This document shows, piece by piece, positions 49,952-59,544 of a DNA stretch of 64,000 bases. The stretch's first letter is position 1. Every line of letters begins with the position of its first letter. A program made the position numbers and the translations under genes. The notes under the pieces were generated by a model. That model had not been told where the DNA came from and did not search any database. It saw only the letters and a program-made list of their open reading frames with translations. Origin of the DNA: Paraniabella ginsengisoli (GTDB lineage: Bacteria; Bacteroidota; Bacteroidia; Chitinophagales; Chitinophagaceae); assembly GCF_022513635.1 (NCBI RefSeq), contig NZ_JAKWBL010000001.1, positions 124,001 through 188,000 of the forward strand. Direction: 5' to 3'.

Positions 49952-51477
49952 CTACTTCTCCGTAACCCTATAATCCGGATCATCCATTACGTCTACTTCA
50001 ATAACACCAGCAGCATTAGAAAGTAGTTGCCTGCAATCTGCGCTTAAATGTCGTAAGCGTACTGCTTTTCCGGCATCTGCATAGCGTTTGGTAATTTTAT
50101 TTACAGCATCAATTGCACTCATATCGCTAATGCGGCTTTCTTTAAAATCGATAATGATCAGTTGCGGATCATTCGCTACATCAAACTTTTCAGCAAAAGC
50201 AGTTGTAGAGCCAAAGAATAAAGGGCCAAAAATTTCATAATGTTTAACACCGCTTTCATCAACATATTTTCTGGCGCGTATGCGCTTGGCGCTTTCCCAG
50301 GCAAATACTAATGCGGCTATAATGACGCCAATTAAAACTGCCAATGCAAGATTGTGCAACCACACGGTAATTACGGCAACTAGAATTCCCACAACGATAT
50401 CTGCCTTTGGCATTTTATTGATAATGCGAAAACTTGCCCATTCAAAAGTGCCGATGGCAACCATCATCATTACTCCTACAAGGGCCGCCATGGGCAATCT
50501 CCCAATTATAGGTGCTCCAAATAAAATGATGATCAAAATAGTAATGGCGGCTATAATGCCCGACAGGCGCGCCCTGGCGCCTGCCGAAAGATTCACAAAG
50601 GTTTGCGCAATCATGGGGCAACCCCCCATTCCCGTAAAAAATCCATTTAGCAAATTGGCTGTTCCTTGTGCTAAACATTCCCTGTTGCTATTGCCTTTGC
50701 TGGCCGTTATTTCATCCACAAGATTAAGCGTCAGCAAACCTTCTGTAAGGCCCACGCAGGCCATCACTAAGGCATAAGGAAATATTATTCCTAAGGTATC
50801 AAAGTTGAAAGGAATAGAAGGTATGTGAAACGGTGGAAAGCCGCCCGCTACAGAAGCAATATCCGAAACTGTTTTTGTTTGTATTCCAAACAGTTCAACA
50901 ACTGCAAATACAATAATAATAGCCACGAGCGAAGACGGTATGGCTTTACTGATCTTTGGAAATAATAGCACCACAGCAATGGTAAGCGCCACCAGTCCAA
51001 GCATTGTATATAATGTAGTTCCGGTAAGCCAGGCGCTTCCGTCAGATATTTTAAACTGCAGAAGTTGAGACATAAAAATGATAACACAAGTCCATTCACA
51101 AAGCCATACATAACTGGTTGAGGCACTAACCGTATAAACTTCCCTAACTTGAATATACCAACCAGCAACTGAACAATGCCGGCCAAAGCCACTGCCGCAA
51201 ATACATATTCAATTCCATGCGATTTCATCAGCGCAATAAGTGTTACTACCGTTGCGCCAGCACCGCCCGAAACCAGGCCAGGCCTGCCTCCCAGGATGGC
51301 GGTTACCAGGCCCATGATGAAAGCTGCATATAATCCGGTCAAAGGTGGAAAGCCAGCGAGAATAGCGAATGATAATGATTCAGGGATCATGGTCATTGCC
51401 ACGGTCAGGCCGGCCAATATTTCGGTTCTGTAATTTACTTTTTGAGAAAAATCGAAAAGTCTGATGATGGGAGTCAT
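49952..51477 (-). CDS. SulP-family anion permease with STAS domain (apparent single-base deletion)
   Basis: Start ATG 51477 (MTPIIRLFDFSQKVNYRTEI). About 508 residues: ten or more helices with AMTMIPESLSFAILAGFPPL and GGAGATVVTLIALM, then a C-terminal STAS domain (IIDFKESRISDMSAIDAVNK). One base added at the A5 run 51074-51078 (forward) gives LSFFMSQLLQFKISDG across the junction. SulP proteins carry sulfate, bicarbonate or other anions; which one cannot be read here. Confidence 0.9.
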
Positions 51478-51658
51478 ATTGTAAAAAGGCAAAAGTAAAT
51501 AATGGAGTTCTAATAATACAAAAGAGTGTTTGCCGCTTAATTACAATTAGTAATGTTGTCGTGCTATACAATAATAAGCAGATGGTTGAGGTCGAGGAGA
51601 TGGTACGACTCCACTTGGTTCGCTCACCATGACGTTAACCGAAGTGTCTTGCTCGTCC

Positions 51659-51780
51659 GTTATGCCGAGCGAAGTGAAACGTAGCCTAGGGGTCTTCTTG
51701 TTATCAGTATGCAGCGGATACTTGTAGGATGCCATATATTCTGCTGTTAAACGGAGCGCCGCAACGAAGATGCTATATGT
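51659..51780. repeat. Spacer repeats between SulP and chitinase
   Basis: GTTATGCCGAGCGAAGTGAA (51659-51678, compare 355-374) and ACGGAGCGCCGCAACGAAGA then TGCTATA (51751-51777, compare 22701 and 45541). The remaining spacer (51478-51907) shows no gene. Confidence 0.55.
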
Positions 51781-51907
51781 TTATTGCCGGGCTAATAAAA
51801 AATGGCGAAGAACAAAATGTTATTTTGGAGATGATATGAACCGGTTATTATTTGGCATGGCAATTTTAAAACTTTAGTATCTTCCAACTCAATCAATTCA
51901 TTCAATC

Positions 51908-53015
51908 ATGATGTCCACTATCCGTTTTTTTTAACATGTATCATTTTATGTTTTTTACGGTGATTGCTGTTCATGCACAAAAATCAGGTAACTCCTTCCG
52001 TGTGATCGCTTATTATTCATCAAACGCTACTAAAATTGATAGTTTTCAAGTTGATAAACTAACCCATATCATTTATAGTTTTTGCCATTTGCGTGGCAAT
52101 AAATTGGCCGTTGATAACGATCGTGATTCTTTAACGATTCAAAAACTGGTCTCCTTAAAATCAGCACATCCAAAATTGAAAATATTATTATCGCTGGGAG
52201 GTTGGGGTGGTTGTAAAACCTGTTCGGATGTATTTTCTACTGAACAGAGAAGGCGCGAATTTGCTGCATCAGTAAAAGCGCTTGCCGATTATTTTAGAAC
52301 AGATGGCATTGATCTGGACTGGGAATATCCTACTATTGAAGGGCATCCGGGACATCCGTATCAATTAGCGGATAAAGAAAATTTTACGGCGTTAGTGAAA
52401 GCGTTGCGAACATCTTTAGGTAAAAAGCAGGAAATCAGCTTTGCGGCTGGAGGGTTTAAAAAATACCTGGAAGAATCCGTTGATTGGAAAAATGTAATGC
52501 CAGTTGTTGATTATGTGAACCTGATGACTTATGATCTTGTAAATGGAGCGACGCCACATACCGGTCATCACACGCCGCTTTACTCAACAAAGCAACAAAG
52601 CGAATCGACCGATGCATGTGTAAATTATCTGGATTCGATTGGTGTACCTAAAAACAAAATGGTTATTGGCGCTGCTTTTTATGGCCGTAGTTGGAGAGAA
52701 GTTGAAAGCATTAATAATGGCCTTTATCAACCTGGTGTTTTTAAAAGCTTCATTCCGTACCGCATTTTTGAAAGTAGCATTAATAAAGAAAAGGGCTTCG
52801 AATTTTATTATGATGAAGTGGCTAAAGCGAGCTATGCTTACAATGCTAAAGAAAAAGTATTTGCCACTTTTGATGATGCTGGTTCTATCACAAAAAAGAC
52901 CAATTATGCTGTGGATAATGGCCTTGGAGGTATTATGTTTTGGGAGCTCAGCCTTGATAAGAATGAAGGTGGCTACTTAAACGTAATCGATCATACTATA
53001 AAATCAAGAAAATAA
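51908..53015 (+). CDS. GH18 chitinase, exported (two apparent single-base deletions near the start)
   Basis: ATG 51908 with one T added to each of the T8 (51925-51932) and T6 (51952-51957) runs reads as a clean signal peptide (MMSTIRFFLTCIILCFFTVI, then AVHAQ). The catalytic domain has SxGG (KILLSLGGWGG) and the GH18 active site DGIDLDWEYP (52304-52333; proton donor Glu), then YVNLMTYDLVNG and FGSS-region WEL. About 370 residues. Hydrolyses beta-1,4 GlcNAc polymers outside the cell or in the periplasm. Confidence 0.92.
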
Positions 53016-53079
53016 ATATATAAACAGGATGAAGAGATTTTTCCGTATTCAATAAAGTTTTTACTACATTTACTTCCTG

Positions 53080-53150
53080 TAGCACGGGGTGCCTTTGGGC
53101 TGAGATCATACCCGCTACCTGATTTGGGTAATGCCAACGTAGGGATGCTA
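53080..53150 (+). ncRNA. TPP (thiamine pyrophosphate) riboswitch
   Basis: Closing helix TAGCA / TGCTA; core GGGGTGCC, CTGAGA, ACCC, ACCTGAT, GGGTAATGCCAACGTAGGGA in the exact order of the Thi-box. A terminator-like hairpin follows at 53178-53212 and the first gene starts at 53240. It should switch off the downstream operon when TPP is abundant. Confidence 0.97.
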
Positions 53151-53177
53151 ATGAAGCTGATTTCCATTTTGACGCTC

Positions 53178-53212
53178 CATTCGTTGGTATTTTCCGCTGG
53201 ATGGGGTTTTTT
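53178..53212 (+). terminator. Probable riboswitch expression-platform terminator
   Basis: CATTCGTTGG / CCGCTGGATG (with G-U pairs and one mismatch), loop TATTTT, followed by GGG and six T. Confidence 0.7.
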
Positions 53213-53239
53213 ATTTCTGGTAATAGAAAGTATAAATAA

Positions 53240-53962
53240 ATGGAGTCACAAACAACACATCTTGAATTAATTCCTGCACATCAGCAAAACTGGCAACAAC
53301 GGCCTGAATGGTTTTTTAACCGGGAACATACCGACACGTACGAGCAATGGTATGAAGGCCGTTACAAGCGCGCAGAAATATGGCAGAAAAAAGTAATGGA
53401 ACAATTAGTATCCAAAGACAAAAGAATAAAGCAGCTTTTGGAGTTTGGTTGCGGCACTACGCGCTTTACCCGTTGGTGGAAAGAGATTGGTATTGATGCA
53501 ACAGGTGGCGATATTTCACCTTTAATGTTATCACAGGCGCGACATCTTTTTGATGGCGACCTGGTAATGGCCGATTCACACTTTATGCCTTTTAAAGATC
53601 ACAGTTTTGATGCGCTGGCATTTATTACCACTTTTGAATATTATAAAGATCCGGTTAAAGTGATTAGGGAATCAGCGAGAGTTGCAAAATATGGCATTGC
53701 AATGGGCATGATGAATCGTAATTCTACCAAAGTTGTAAGACGAAGGGTTCAACAACTTTTTGGAAAAAATCCCTTTTATGTTACTGCTACATTTTATACA
53801 CCCAAAAAGCTAACTGAAATTATTCATACCGCTTTGGAGGGTAGAAAATACACGATTGAGTGGACCTGCACGGGTTTACCTAAATGGTTTCCTGTACAAC
53901 AGTGGGGTTTGCCACTTGGTGATTTTTTTGGACTTTATATAAGTTTGAATGATGTTGATTGA
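53240..53962 (+). CDS. Class I SAM-dependent methyltransferase, TPP-regulated
   Basis: The 240-residue protein has motif I LLEFGCGTTRFTRWW (residues about 71-85), motif II GGDISPLMLSQARHLF, and post-motif MPFKDHSFDALAFITTFEYY. The N-terminal segment is Trp-rich (QQRPEWFFNREH). First gene after the TPP riboswitch; its end overlaps the next gene by 14 bp. It is closest in pattern to small-molecule methyltransferases of the UbiE type. A Trm112-like gene ends the same operon, and Trm112 proteins are known methyltransferase activators. Confidence 0.9.
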   Translation: MESQTTHLELIPAHQQNWQQRPEWFFNREHTDTYEQWYEGRYKRAEIWQKKVMEQLVSKDKRIKQLLEFGCGTTRFTRWWKEIGIDATGGDISPLMLSQARHLFDGDLVMADSHFMPFKDHSFDALAFITTFEYYKDPVKVIRESARVAKYGIAMGMMNRNSTKVVRRRVQQLFGKNPFYVTATFYTPKKLTEIIHTALEGRKYTIEWTCTGLPKWFPVQQWGLPLGDFFGLYISLNDVD

Positions 53963-55025
53963 TGCTATTGAAATGAATAAGCCAGGCAAGCTGGAAGCAA
54001 ATTCGTTAGATCAGTTAGTGAGCAACCGATGTGGATCTAAACGAAATGAAGTTACCGTAGGCCCTGCATTTGGGGTCGATGTATCTCTTATAAATCTGCC
54101 TGGAAATATGATGATGGCGATGGCCAGTGATCCGCTGTCTCTTATTCCTTCTCTTGGTTTGCAGGAATCAGCATGGTTGTCTGTACATCTTATGACTAAC
54201 GATATTGCTACTACAGGATTTGCTCCTATGTACGCGCAAATGGTGCTGAATCTTCCGTCGGATTTTTCTAAAAAAGATTTTTTGACTTATTGGGATTGTA
54301 TTCACAAATATTGCAGCGACATTGGAGTTGCTATTACCGGCGGGCATACGGGCTTTGTTGAAGGGCAGAACAGCACTATTTCGGGTGGCGGAACATTGGT
54401 CGCCATCGCACCGAAAGATGAAATGCTTGTCTCTTCTATGGCGCAACCTGGCGATGTGATATTGGTTACAAAAAGTTGTGCCATTTCTTCAACAGCCATA
54501 TTAGCAATGAGTTTTCCGGAAACGATTAAGCAATATTGTGGTAACGAAATTTATCAATCCGCCTGTGCGTCCTTTTATGATACTTCCTCCTTGAAAGATG
54601 CAGTAGTAGCTGCTAAAGGTAACGCCAATAAGCAAGCTGTTACCGCAATGCACGACGTTACTGAAGGCGGCGTTTTGGGCGCTATTTATGAGCTTTGTGT
54701 AGCATCTAAAACCGGAGCAATTATTCATAATGAATTATTGCCTGTTCATGAAGTGCAACAAAAAGTGTGTGAGGTTTTTACTTTAGATCCAAGACGCTGT
54801 ATTGGCGCAGGTTCTATGCTTATTTGTTGTAAAAGGCAAGCTGTGGAATTGATCATTGGACAATTAAAAAATGAAAACATCGAATGTGCTGAAGTTGGAA
54901 TATTAACTGAGGCAAAAGAAGGTATCAGTATCATTGAAAACCAGAAATCCGAATTGTTGGAATATCAATTACAAGACCCATATTGGGCAGCATTTTCAAA
55001 AGCATGTAAAGAAGGATGGAAATAA
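53949..55025 (+). CDS. HypE/PurM-like AIR-synthase superfamily protein, TPP-regulated
   Basis: The 358-residue protein has the AIRS pattern: FGVDVSLINLPG (nucleotide/Asp region), MASDPLSL, LSVHLMTNDIATTGFAPMYA, ITGGHTGFVEGQNSTISGGG, QPGDVILVTKSCAISSTAIL, and MHDVTEGGVLGAIYEL. This order is that of HypE-like members; ThiL (thiamine-phosphate kinase) belongs to the same superfamily but starts with a different GDDAA motif. No hydrogenase genes are near. It overlaps both neighbours, so the four genes are coupled. Reaction unknown, probably ATP-dependent. Confidence 0.88.
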   Translation: MMLIDAIEMNKPGKLEANSLDQLVSNRCGSKRNEVTVGPAFGVDVSLINLPGNMMMAMASDPLSLIPSLGLQESAWLSVHLMTNDIATTGFAPMYAQMVLNLPSDFSKKDFLTYWDCIHKYCSDIGVAITGGHTGFVEGQNSTISGGGTLVAIAPKDEMLVSSMAQPGDVILVTKSCAISSTAILAMSFPETIKQYCGNEIYQSACASFYDTSSLKDAVVAAKGNANKQAVTAMHDVTEGGVLGAIYELCVASKTGAIIHNELLPVHEVQQKVCEVFTLDPRRCIGAGSMLICCKRQAVELIIGQLKNENIECAEVGILTEAKEGISIIENQKSELLEYQLQDPYWAAFSKACKEGWK

Positions 55026-55644
55026 AAAACAGCTTGTCAAATCAGGGCATTTATTTAGTGATCGATCCAATGATGGACAGTGTGCAGTTTTTAGGATTTT
55101 AAAAGAAGTGGCGTCAGAAAAAATTGTCGCGATTCAAATATGGGATCATTTCAAACAAGAGCAATGTCCGTTAACGCTCATAAACGAAGTATGCGAAATC
55201 AGCCACAGCTTTAGTATTCCTGTCTTCATTAACAATAAATGGGAGCTATTTAAAACAACAAAACTTGATGGTGTTCATTTTGATGAGATACCTGAAGATC
55301 TGGAATTAATAAAAAAACAAATTGACAGAAACTTCTTGTGGGGCCTGACCTGCAACAACGATTTGACAACAGTGCGATGGGCAGCTGACAACAATGCAGA
55401 TTATATTTCGTTCTGCTCTATGTTCCCCTCGCTAAGCGCTAATAGCTGCGAGCTTGTGGTATTTGATACTATAAAAGAAGCAAAGACAATTTTCAAAAAA
55501 CCAGTTTTTCTTGCGGGTGGTATTACGCCTGAAAATATTCGAGAGTTAAAAGAACTTGATTTTACCGGAGTGGCTGTTATATCAGGTATTATGAAAAGCG
55601 ATGATCCTGTAACCGCCGTTGAAGCTTATTACAATAACTTATAA
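55016..55644 (+). CDS. Divergent ThiE/TenI-like protein, TPP-regulated (apparent single-base deletion)
   Basis: Start ATG 55016 (MEIKNSLSNQGIYLVIDPMM), overlapping the previous stop by 10 bp. One T added to the T5 run near 55087-55091 joins it to FRILKEVASEKIVAIQIWDH. The TIM-barrel phosphate sites are kept (VFLAGGITPENI; VAVISGIMKSDDP), as are LDGVHF and ADYISFCSMFPS. The ThiE residues VQLRxK, DRxDLA and TxTK are replaced (IQIWDH, NNKWEL, SLSA). About 208 residues. Either an unusual thiamine-phosphate synthase or a related enzyme. Confidence 0.85.
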
Positions 55645-55652
55645 CAAAAAAG

Positions 55653-55928
55653 ATGAAGCCTGAAACGATCAATAAATTATGCTGTCCGTTCGATAAAGAT
55701 GAACTTGAGTTGACCACAATTGTCAAGGATGTAGATGAGCGTGTAATTGAAGGATATTTCGTTTGTAAAAAATGCACGCGCCTTTACCCAATTGTAAAAG
55801 CTATACCAATTATGAATCCTGATCAGTATCGTGACTATAAGCTGGAACAACCATTACTTAGCAAATGGAAAGATTCTTTAAAGGATAAAACCTTTAGTTA
55901 CTTTATGTTGGGTGAAGGTCCGGAATAA
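55653..55928 (+). CDS. Trm112-like zinc-binding protein, TPP-regulated
   Basis: The 91-residue protein has NKLCCPFDKDELELTT, then EGYFVCKKCTRLYPIVKAIP and IMNPD, the Trm112 pattern with Cys ligands near residues 9-10 and 45-48. Trm112-family proteins bind and activate methyltransferases. It follows the ThiE-like gene by 8 bp and is probably last in the operon. A partner role for the first gene's methyltransferase is inference. Confidence 0.85.
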   Translation: MKPETINKLCCPFDKDELELTTIVKDVDERVIEGYFVCKKCTRLYPIVKAIPIMNPDQYRDYKLEQPLLSKWKDSLKDKTFSYFMLGEGPE

Positions 55929-55935
55929 CCGAAAA

Positions 55936-56620
55936 TTAGGTTGCCCAGGCTTTATCGCCTGTTTTATAAGGCATGCATGGATCATACTTACCTGGAACTG
56001 CCGCATACCTTAAAGCTTTTGTAGCGCCTGGCTCAGAAGTGAAGAATCCCAGCAAAGTAAGTTCTTTCATCATGCTGAAATAATGCTTGGGCATACTGGC
56101 CGCGGCATATCCAAAGTTGCCCTTAGTCTCTGCTATGGAATCTTTTATGTGCTCCTCTTTAGCAAGCGCTTCTTTTTTAGCTTTATATTCATCCGTTTTG
56201 TTGAACTCTTTAGCTTCCTTGTCGAGTGCTGTTAGCAGTTCTGTTCTTTGTTGCGGCTGCATTTGCATAAAGCCGTTACTATACTTTTCCTTGCTGCGTT
56301 TTTCTAAAGTTTCTATTCCATCTTTAAATATTTTTTGATCTTCAGGTGTATAGCAGTCACGCACCATTACGTTCATAAACTCGCCCACTTTGGCATCTTT
56401 AGCGCCAGGCGTAGCGGTTTTTGGTAAGATAGTTTCTGCTATTTCATCCAGATAAGCTATCTCATCTTTCGTAAAAAAATCTGGCAAAGCTTTGACTCCG
56501 GCTTCTGCGGCCTCTTTTTCAGGAGTTGTTTTACAGCCTGTTTGAATGAACAATTCTGCTCCCAATACAGTGCCTCCCATTAGTAGTAGCAACTTTTTGA
56601 ACGGCTTGTCTTCTGTTCAT
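55936..56620 (-). CDS. Gluconate 2-dehydrogenase subunit 3-family protein (apparent single-base deletion)
   Basis: ATG 56620 gives a twin-arginine-like signal (MNRRQAVQKK, then LLLLMGGTVLGAELFIQTGC with a possible lipidated Cys) when one base is added to the T5 run at 56593-56597. The family core follows: FFTKDEIAYLDEIAETILPK and ATPGAKDAKVGEFMNVMVRD. About 227 residues. It is usually the small partner of a GMC oxidoreductase, whose gene lies just upstream on the same strand. Confidence 0.87.
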
Positions 56621-56629
56621 AGTTCTTTA

Positions 56630-56790
56630 TTTTGAGATGACAGTAATACTTTAAGTTGACGGTTGATGGCATCGAACAATCTTCTGCATGTGTTATTCCT
56701 GTCTTTTAAATAATTTTTTATTCTTTAATTGATATCAGATGTTGGATTATAATTACAATTGACCAGGTTCTATTGCCTGTCATCAGTCAA
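56630..56790. other. Spacer between the two oxidoreductase genes
   Basis: Holds TTGAGATGACAG and AAGTTGACGGTTGATGGC, a degenerate GTTGACAG-type repeat near 56633-56669. Nothing else was recognised. Confidence 0.4.
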
Positions 56791-56791
56791 C

Positions 56792-58468
56792 TTACAAATT
56801 CCCTTTTTTCAATTCATTCATTGCAAAATCAGCAGCCCTGGCGGTAAGCGCCATATATGTAAGCGACGGGTTTACGCAAGCCGCACTTGTCATACATGCA
56901 CCATCAGTTACGAATACGTTTTTACAATCCCAAACCTGGTTGTTGCCATTGAGTACTGAAGTTTTAGGATCGCGGCCCATACGCGCTGTACCCATTTCAT
57001 GTATACCTTGTCCAAAGCCATATTCGCTTTCATAAGTATGCACATCTTTAAGGCCAGCTGCTTCCAACATTTCAGCACCATCATTCATCATATCAGCGCG
57101 CATTTTTTCTCGTTCTCTTTTATTTCTGCGTCAATATTCAGAACAGGTAATCCCCACTTGTCTTTTACGTTTTTATCAAGCGTTATTTTATTATCATGAT
57201 AAGGAAGTATTTCGCCGAATGCGCCTAATCCCATCGTCCATGAGCCAGGCTCAGAAAGCGCGTCTTTCAGTTCAGGGCCAACACTGTATTCTGCAATGTT
57301 GCGTTGCCAGTTTTGACGGCTTGCGCCTCCCTGATAACCGAAGCCGCGCAAATAATCACGTTTGTCGTTAGCTACATTTGCAAAGCGCGGAATATAGATG
57401 CCGCCCGGTTTGCGGCCAAAATAATATTTATCTTCATAGCCTTCTACACGGCCAGATGCACCACAACGAAAATGGTGATCCATTAAATTATGTCCCAACT
57501 CACCACTACTGCTACCAAGGCCGCCTTCCCAAACATCTGTAGCGGAATTCATCAACACCCATGTTGAGTTCATCGCAGATGCACACAAAAACAACTTTTG
57601 CAAAATATTCGTAGGTTTTGTTGGTTTCCGCATCGATAATTTCAACACCTTTTGCTTTTTTAGTGTCTTTATCATAAATGATTTTAGTAACAATTGAAAA
57701 GGGTCTTAACGTAAGGTTTCCTGTTTTCATTGCGGCAGGAAGTGTAGAAGATTGTGTACTGAAATATGCGCCAAACGGGCATCCCAGCCAACATTTGTTA
57801 CGGTACTGACAAGCCGTACGCCCGGGTAGCGGCTGCGTAATGTTAGCTACACGTGCATTAGTTACAATACGTGCATTCTTATAATGATCTCTCACTCTTT
57901 TTGCAACATCTTTCTCAACACAATTCATAGGCATTGCAGGCATTAGGTCGCCATGCGGGTAGCCGGGAAAGTCTTCATTGGTCCCATTTATACCGGCAAA
58001 TTTTTCCGCATAACTGTACCATGGGTCGATGTCTTTATAACGTATCGGCCAGTCAACAGCAATACCGTCCTTTAAGTTGGCTTCGAAATCAATATCACTA
58101 TGTCGGTAACTTTGGCGTCCCCACATAAGTGAGCGCCCACCTACATGATAACCACGATACCAGTCGAAACGTTTAGTTTCAGTATAAGGGCATTCTTTTT
58201 CGTTAACCCAATAATCCAGGTTGGTTTCGTTTAGCGGATAATCTCTTTTAAGTACAGGATAGTCTTTGATCATTTCCTGCGTTCTGCCTCCACGATGTGG
58301 AAAATCCCAGGGATTTTTATTCGCGTTTGTGTATCCTTCCACATGTTTAATGTCACGGCCTCTTTCTAACATGATCGTTTTCAAACCTTTTTCCGTGAGT
58401 TCTTTTGCGGCCCAGCCGCCTGAAATGCCGCTACCAATAACGATTGCGTCATAAGTATTCTCTGCCAT
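56792..58468 (-). CDS. GMC-family FAD oxidoreductase (two apparent single-base deletions)
   Basis: About 560 residues. FAD motif AIVIGSGISGGWAAKELTEK (residues 9-28), then HVGGRSLMWGRQSYR, and the C-terminal HEMGTARMGRDP and NVFVTDGACM with the catalytic His region. Junctions: A5 run 57587-57591 (VVFLCASAMNST) and T6 run 57103-57108 (ENEKKMRADMMNDG). Members of this type oxidise sugars or sugar acids such as gluconate in the periplasm. No signal is seen, so export may be by hitchhiking on the Tat-type small subunit. Confidence 0.9.
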
Positions 58469-58607
58469 AAAAAGTTTTCTTTTAAAAAATAGTTTTCGAT
58501 AAAAAATATAACAAGCGTCTGTCGCAAGCAGATTTTAAAGATATTTAAAAAAGATTAAAAACCTAATTTGAAAGAAAAAGATTTTGGTTGTTGGATAAAA
58601 TAAAGTA

Positions 58608-58637
58608 GCCCGGATATTATCCGGGCCATAATTTTTT
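58608..58637. terminator. Terminator hairpin
   Basis: GCCCGGA / TCCGGGC with a five-base loop, then T-rich sequence. It lies after the lipoprotein gene on the minus strand and can serve both directions. Confidence 0.82.
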
Positions 58638-58668
58638 AATTGTAATTACCTTTAAAAAGAGTAGTTAC

Positions 58669-59082
58669 TTAGCGTTGAAATATGTACACTTCTCTACCTG
58701 TTGTAGTTTCGCGCTGTATGGTCATTTTGCTAAAAGAGCCAGCGAGGTTTTCTTGTATGGCATATTTGTCGCCATCATAATTCATAGATTTGGTATCTGA
58801 GAAGGAGTAACTTGTGCCGGCATCTTTTACGCCTGATTCATTATAATAATACACTTTACCATCGGATTTAAATTCAGCATAACCAGCACCTTCGGTAAGA
58901 TTTTCTGATGTGGCAGGTTCCGTAGCACTTCCTAAGTAGATTTGATGTGTTACTTCCCATTTTCCAGTTCTTGCATTATTGTCAATCGTATCAAGGCCAA
59001 GTCCATCGCGGGTTTTACTACATGAGGCAAAAGCTAAAAGGGCAACTACAGCCAAAAGGGCGAACGATGTAAATTTCTTCAT
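58669..59082 (-). CDS. Small lipocalin-like lipoprotein
   Basis: The 137-residue protein has a lipoprotein signal (LLAFASC, Cys at about 21). The mature part has TGKWEVTHQIYLG and GKVYYYNESG with strand-turn alternation, as in bacteroidete lipocalin-like proteins. Not assigned further. Confidence 0.7.
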   Translation of the reverse strand: MKKFTSFALLAVVALLAFASCSKTRDGLGLDTIDNNARTGKWEVTHQIYLGSATEPATSENLTEGAGYAEFKSDGKVYYYNESGVKDAGTSYSFSDTKSMNYDGDKYAIQENLAGSFSKMTIQRETTTGREVYIFQR

Positions 59083-59221
59083 TTCTTCGTTTTTAAATTT
59101 AGAGATAAGTTTTTAGGGTTAGATTATACTATAATATAAGACAAGGAGTGTGCCAAATGGATATAGGTTGCATTGGCGCACCGCGAAATTGCTTTTAGAG
59201 CAAAAAAATTATCTTTGCACG

Positions 59222-59515
59222 ATGCAAAACAGCACTGATACTAAGTTTTTAGAAGATGTGGAGGTAATGACCGATACCGCCTCAACTTGCCAGCTGATTG
59301 TTTGGAATGATGAGGTGAACACGTTTGATTGGGTCATTGAAACGTTGATGGAAGTGTGTGGACATAGTTTTGAACAGGCGGAACAATGCTCCTTATTCAT
59401 TCATTTTAAAGGGAAATATGCGGTGAAGGAAGGTGAATATGATAAGCTGAAGCCTTTGTGTGAAGCCATTCTTGAAAGAGGCATTAATGCTACTGTTGAA
59501 GAAACTGTTTCTTAA
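59222..59515 (+). CDS. clpS: ATP-dependent Clp protease adaptor ClpS
   Basis: The start is ATG 59222 (MQNSTDTKFLEDVEVMTDTA). The 97-residue protein has the ClpS motif LIVWNDEVNTFDWVIETLM and EQCSLFIHFKGKYAVKEG. ClpS delivers proteins with Leu, Phe, Trp or Tyr N-termini to ClpAP or ClpCP. It is followed by aat, 29 bp away. Confidence 0.93.
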   Translation: MQNSTDTKFLEDVEVMTDTASTCQLIVWNDEVNTFDWVIETLMEVCGHSFEQAEQCSLFIHFKGKYAVKEGEYDKLKPLCEAILERGINATVEETVS

Positions 59516-59544
59516 AGCCTCTTTAATATTCAACTTTTATAGAA

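Noticed and set aside
51547..51735. 62-codon frame upstream of the chitinase
   Set aside because: It lies across a GTTATGCCGAGCG-type repeat and has no family features.
53949..55025. Calling the AIRS protein ThiL because of the riboswitch
   Set aside because: Its motif order fits HypE-like members, and the N-terminal GDDAA-type ThiL signature is missing.
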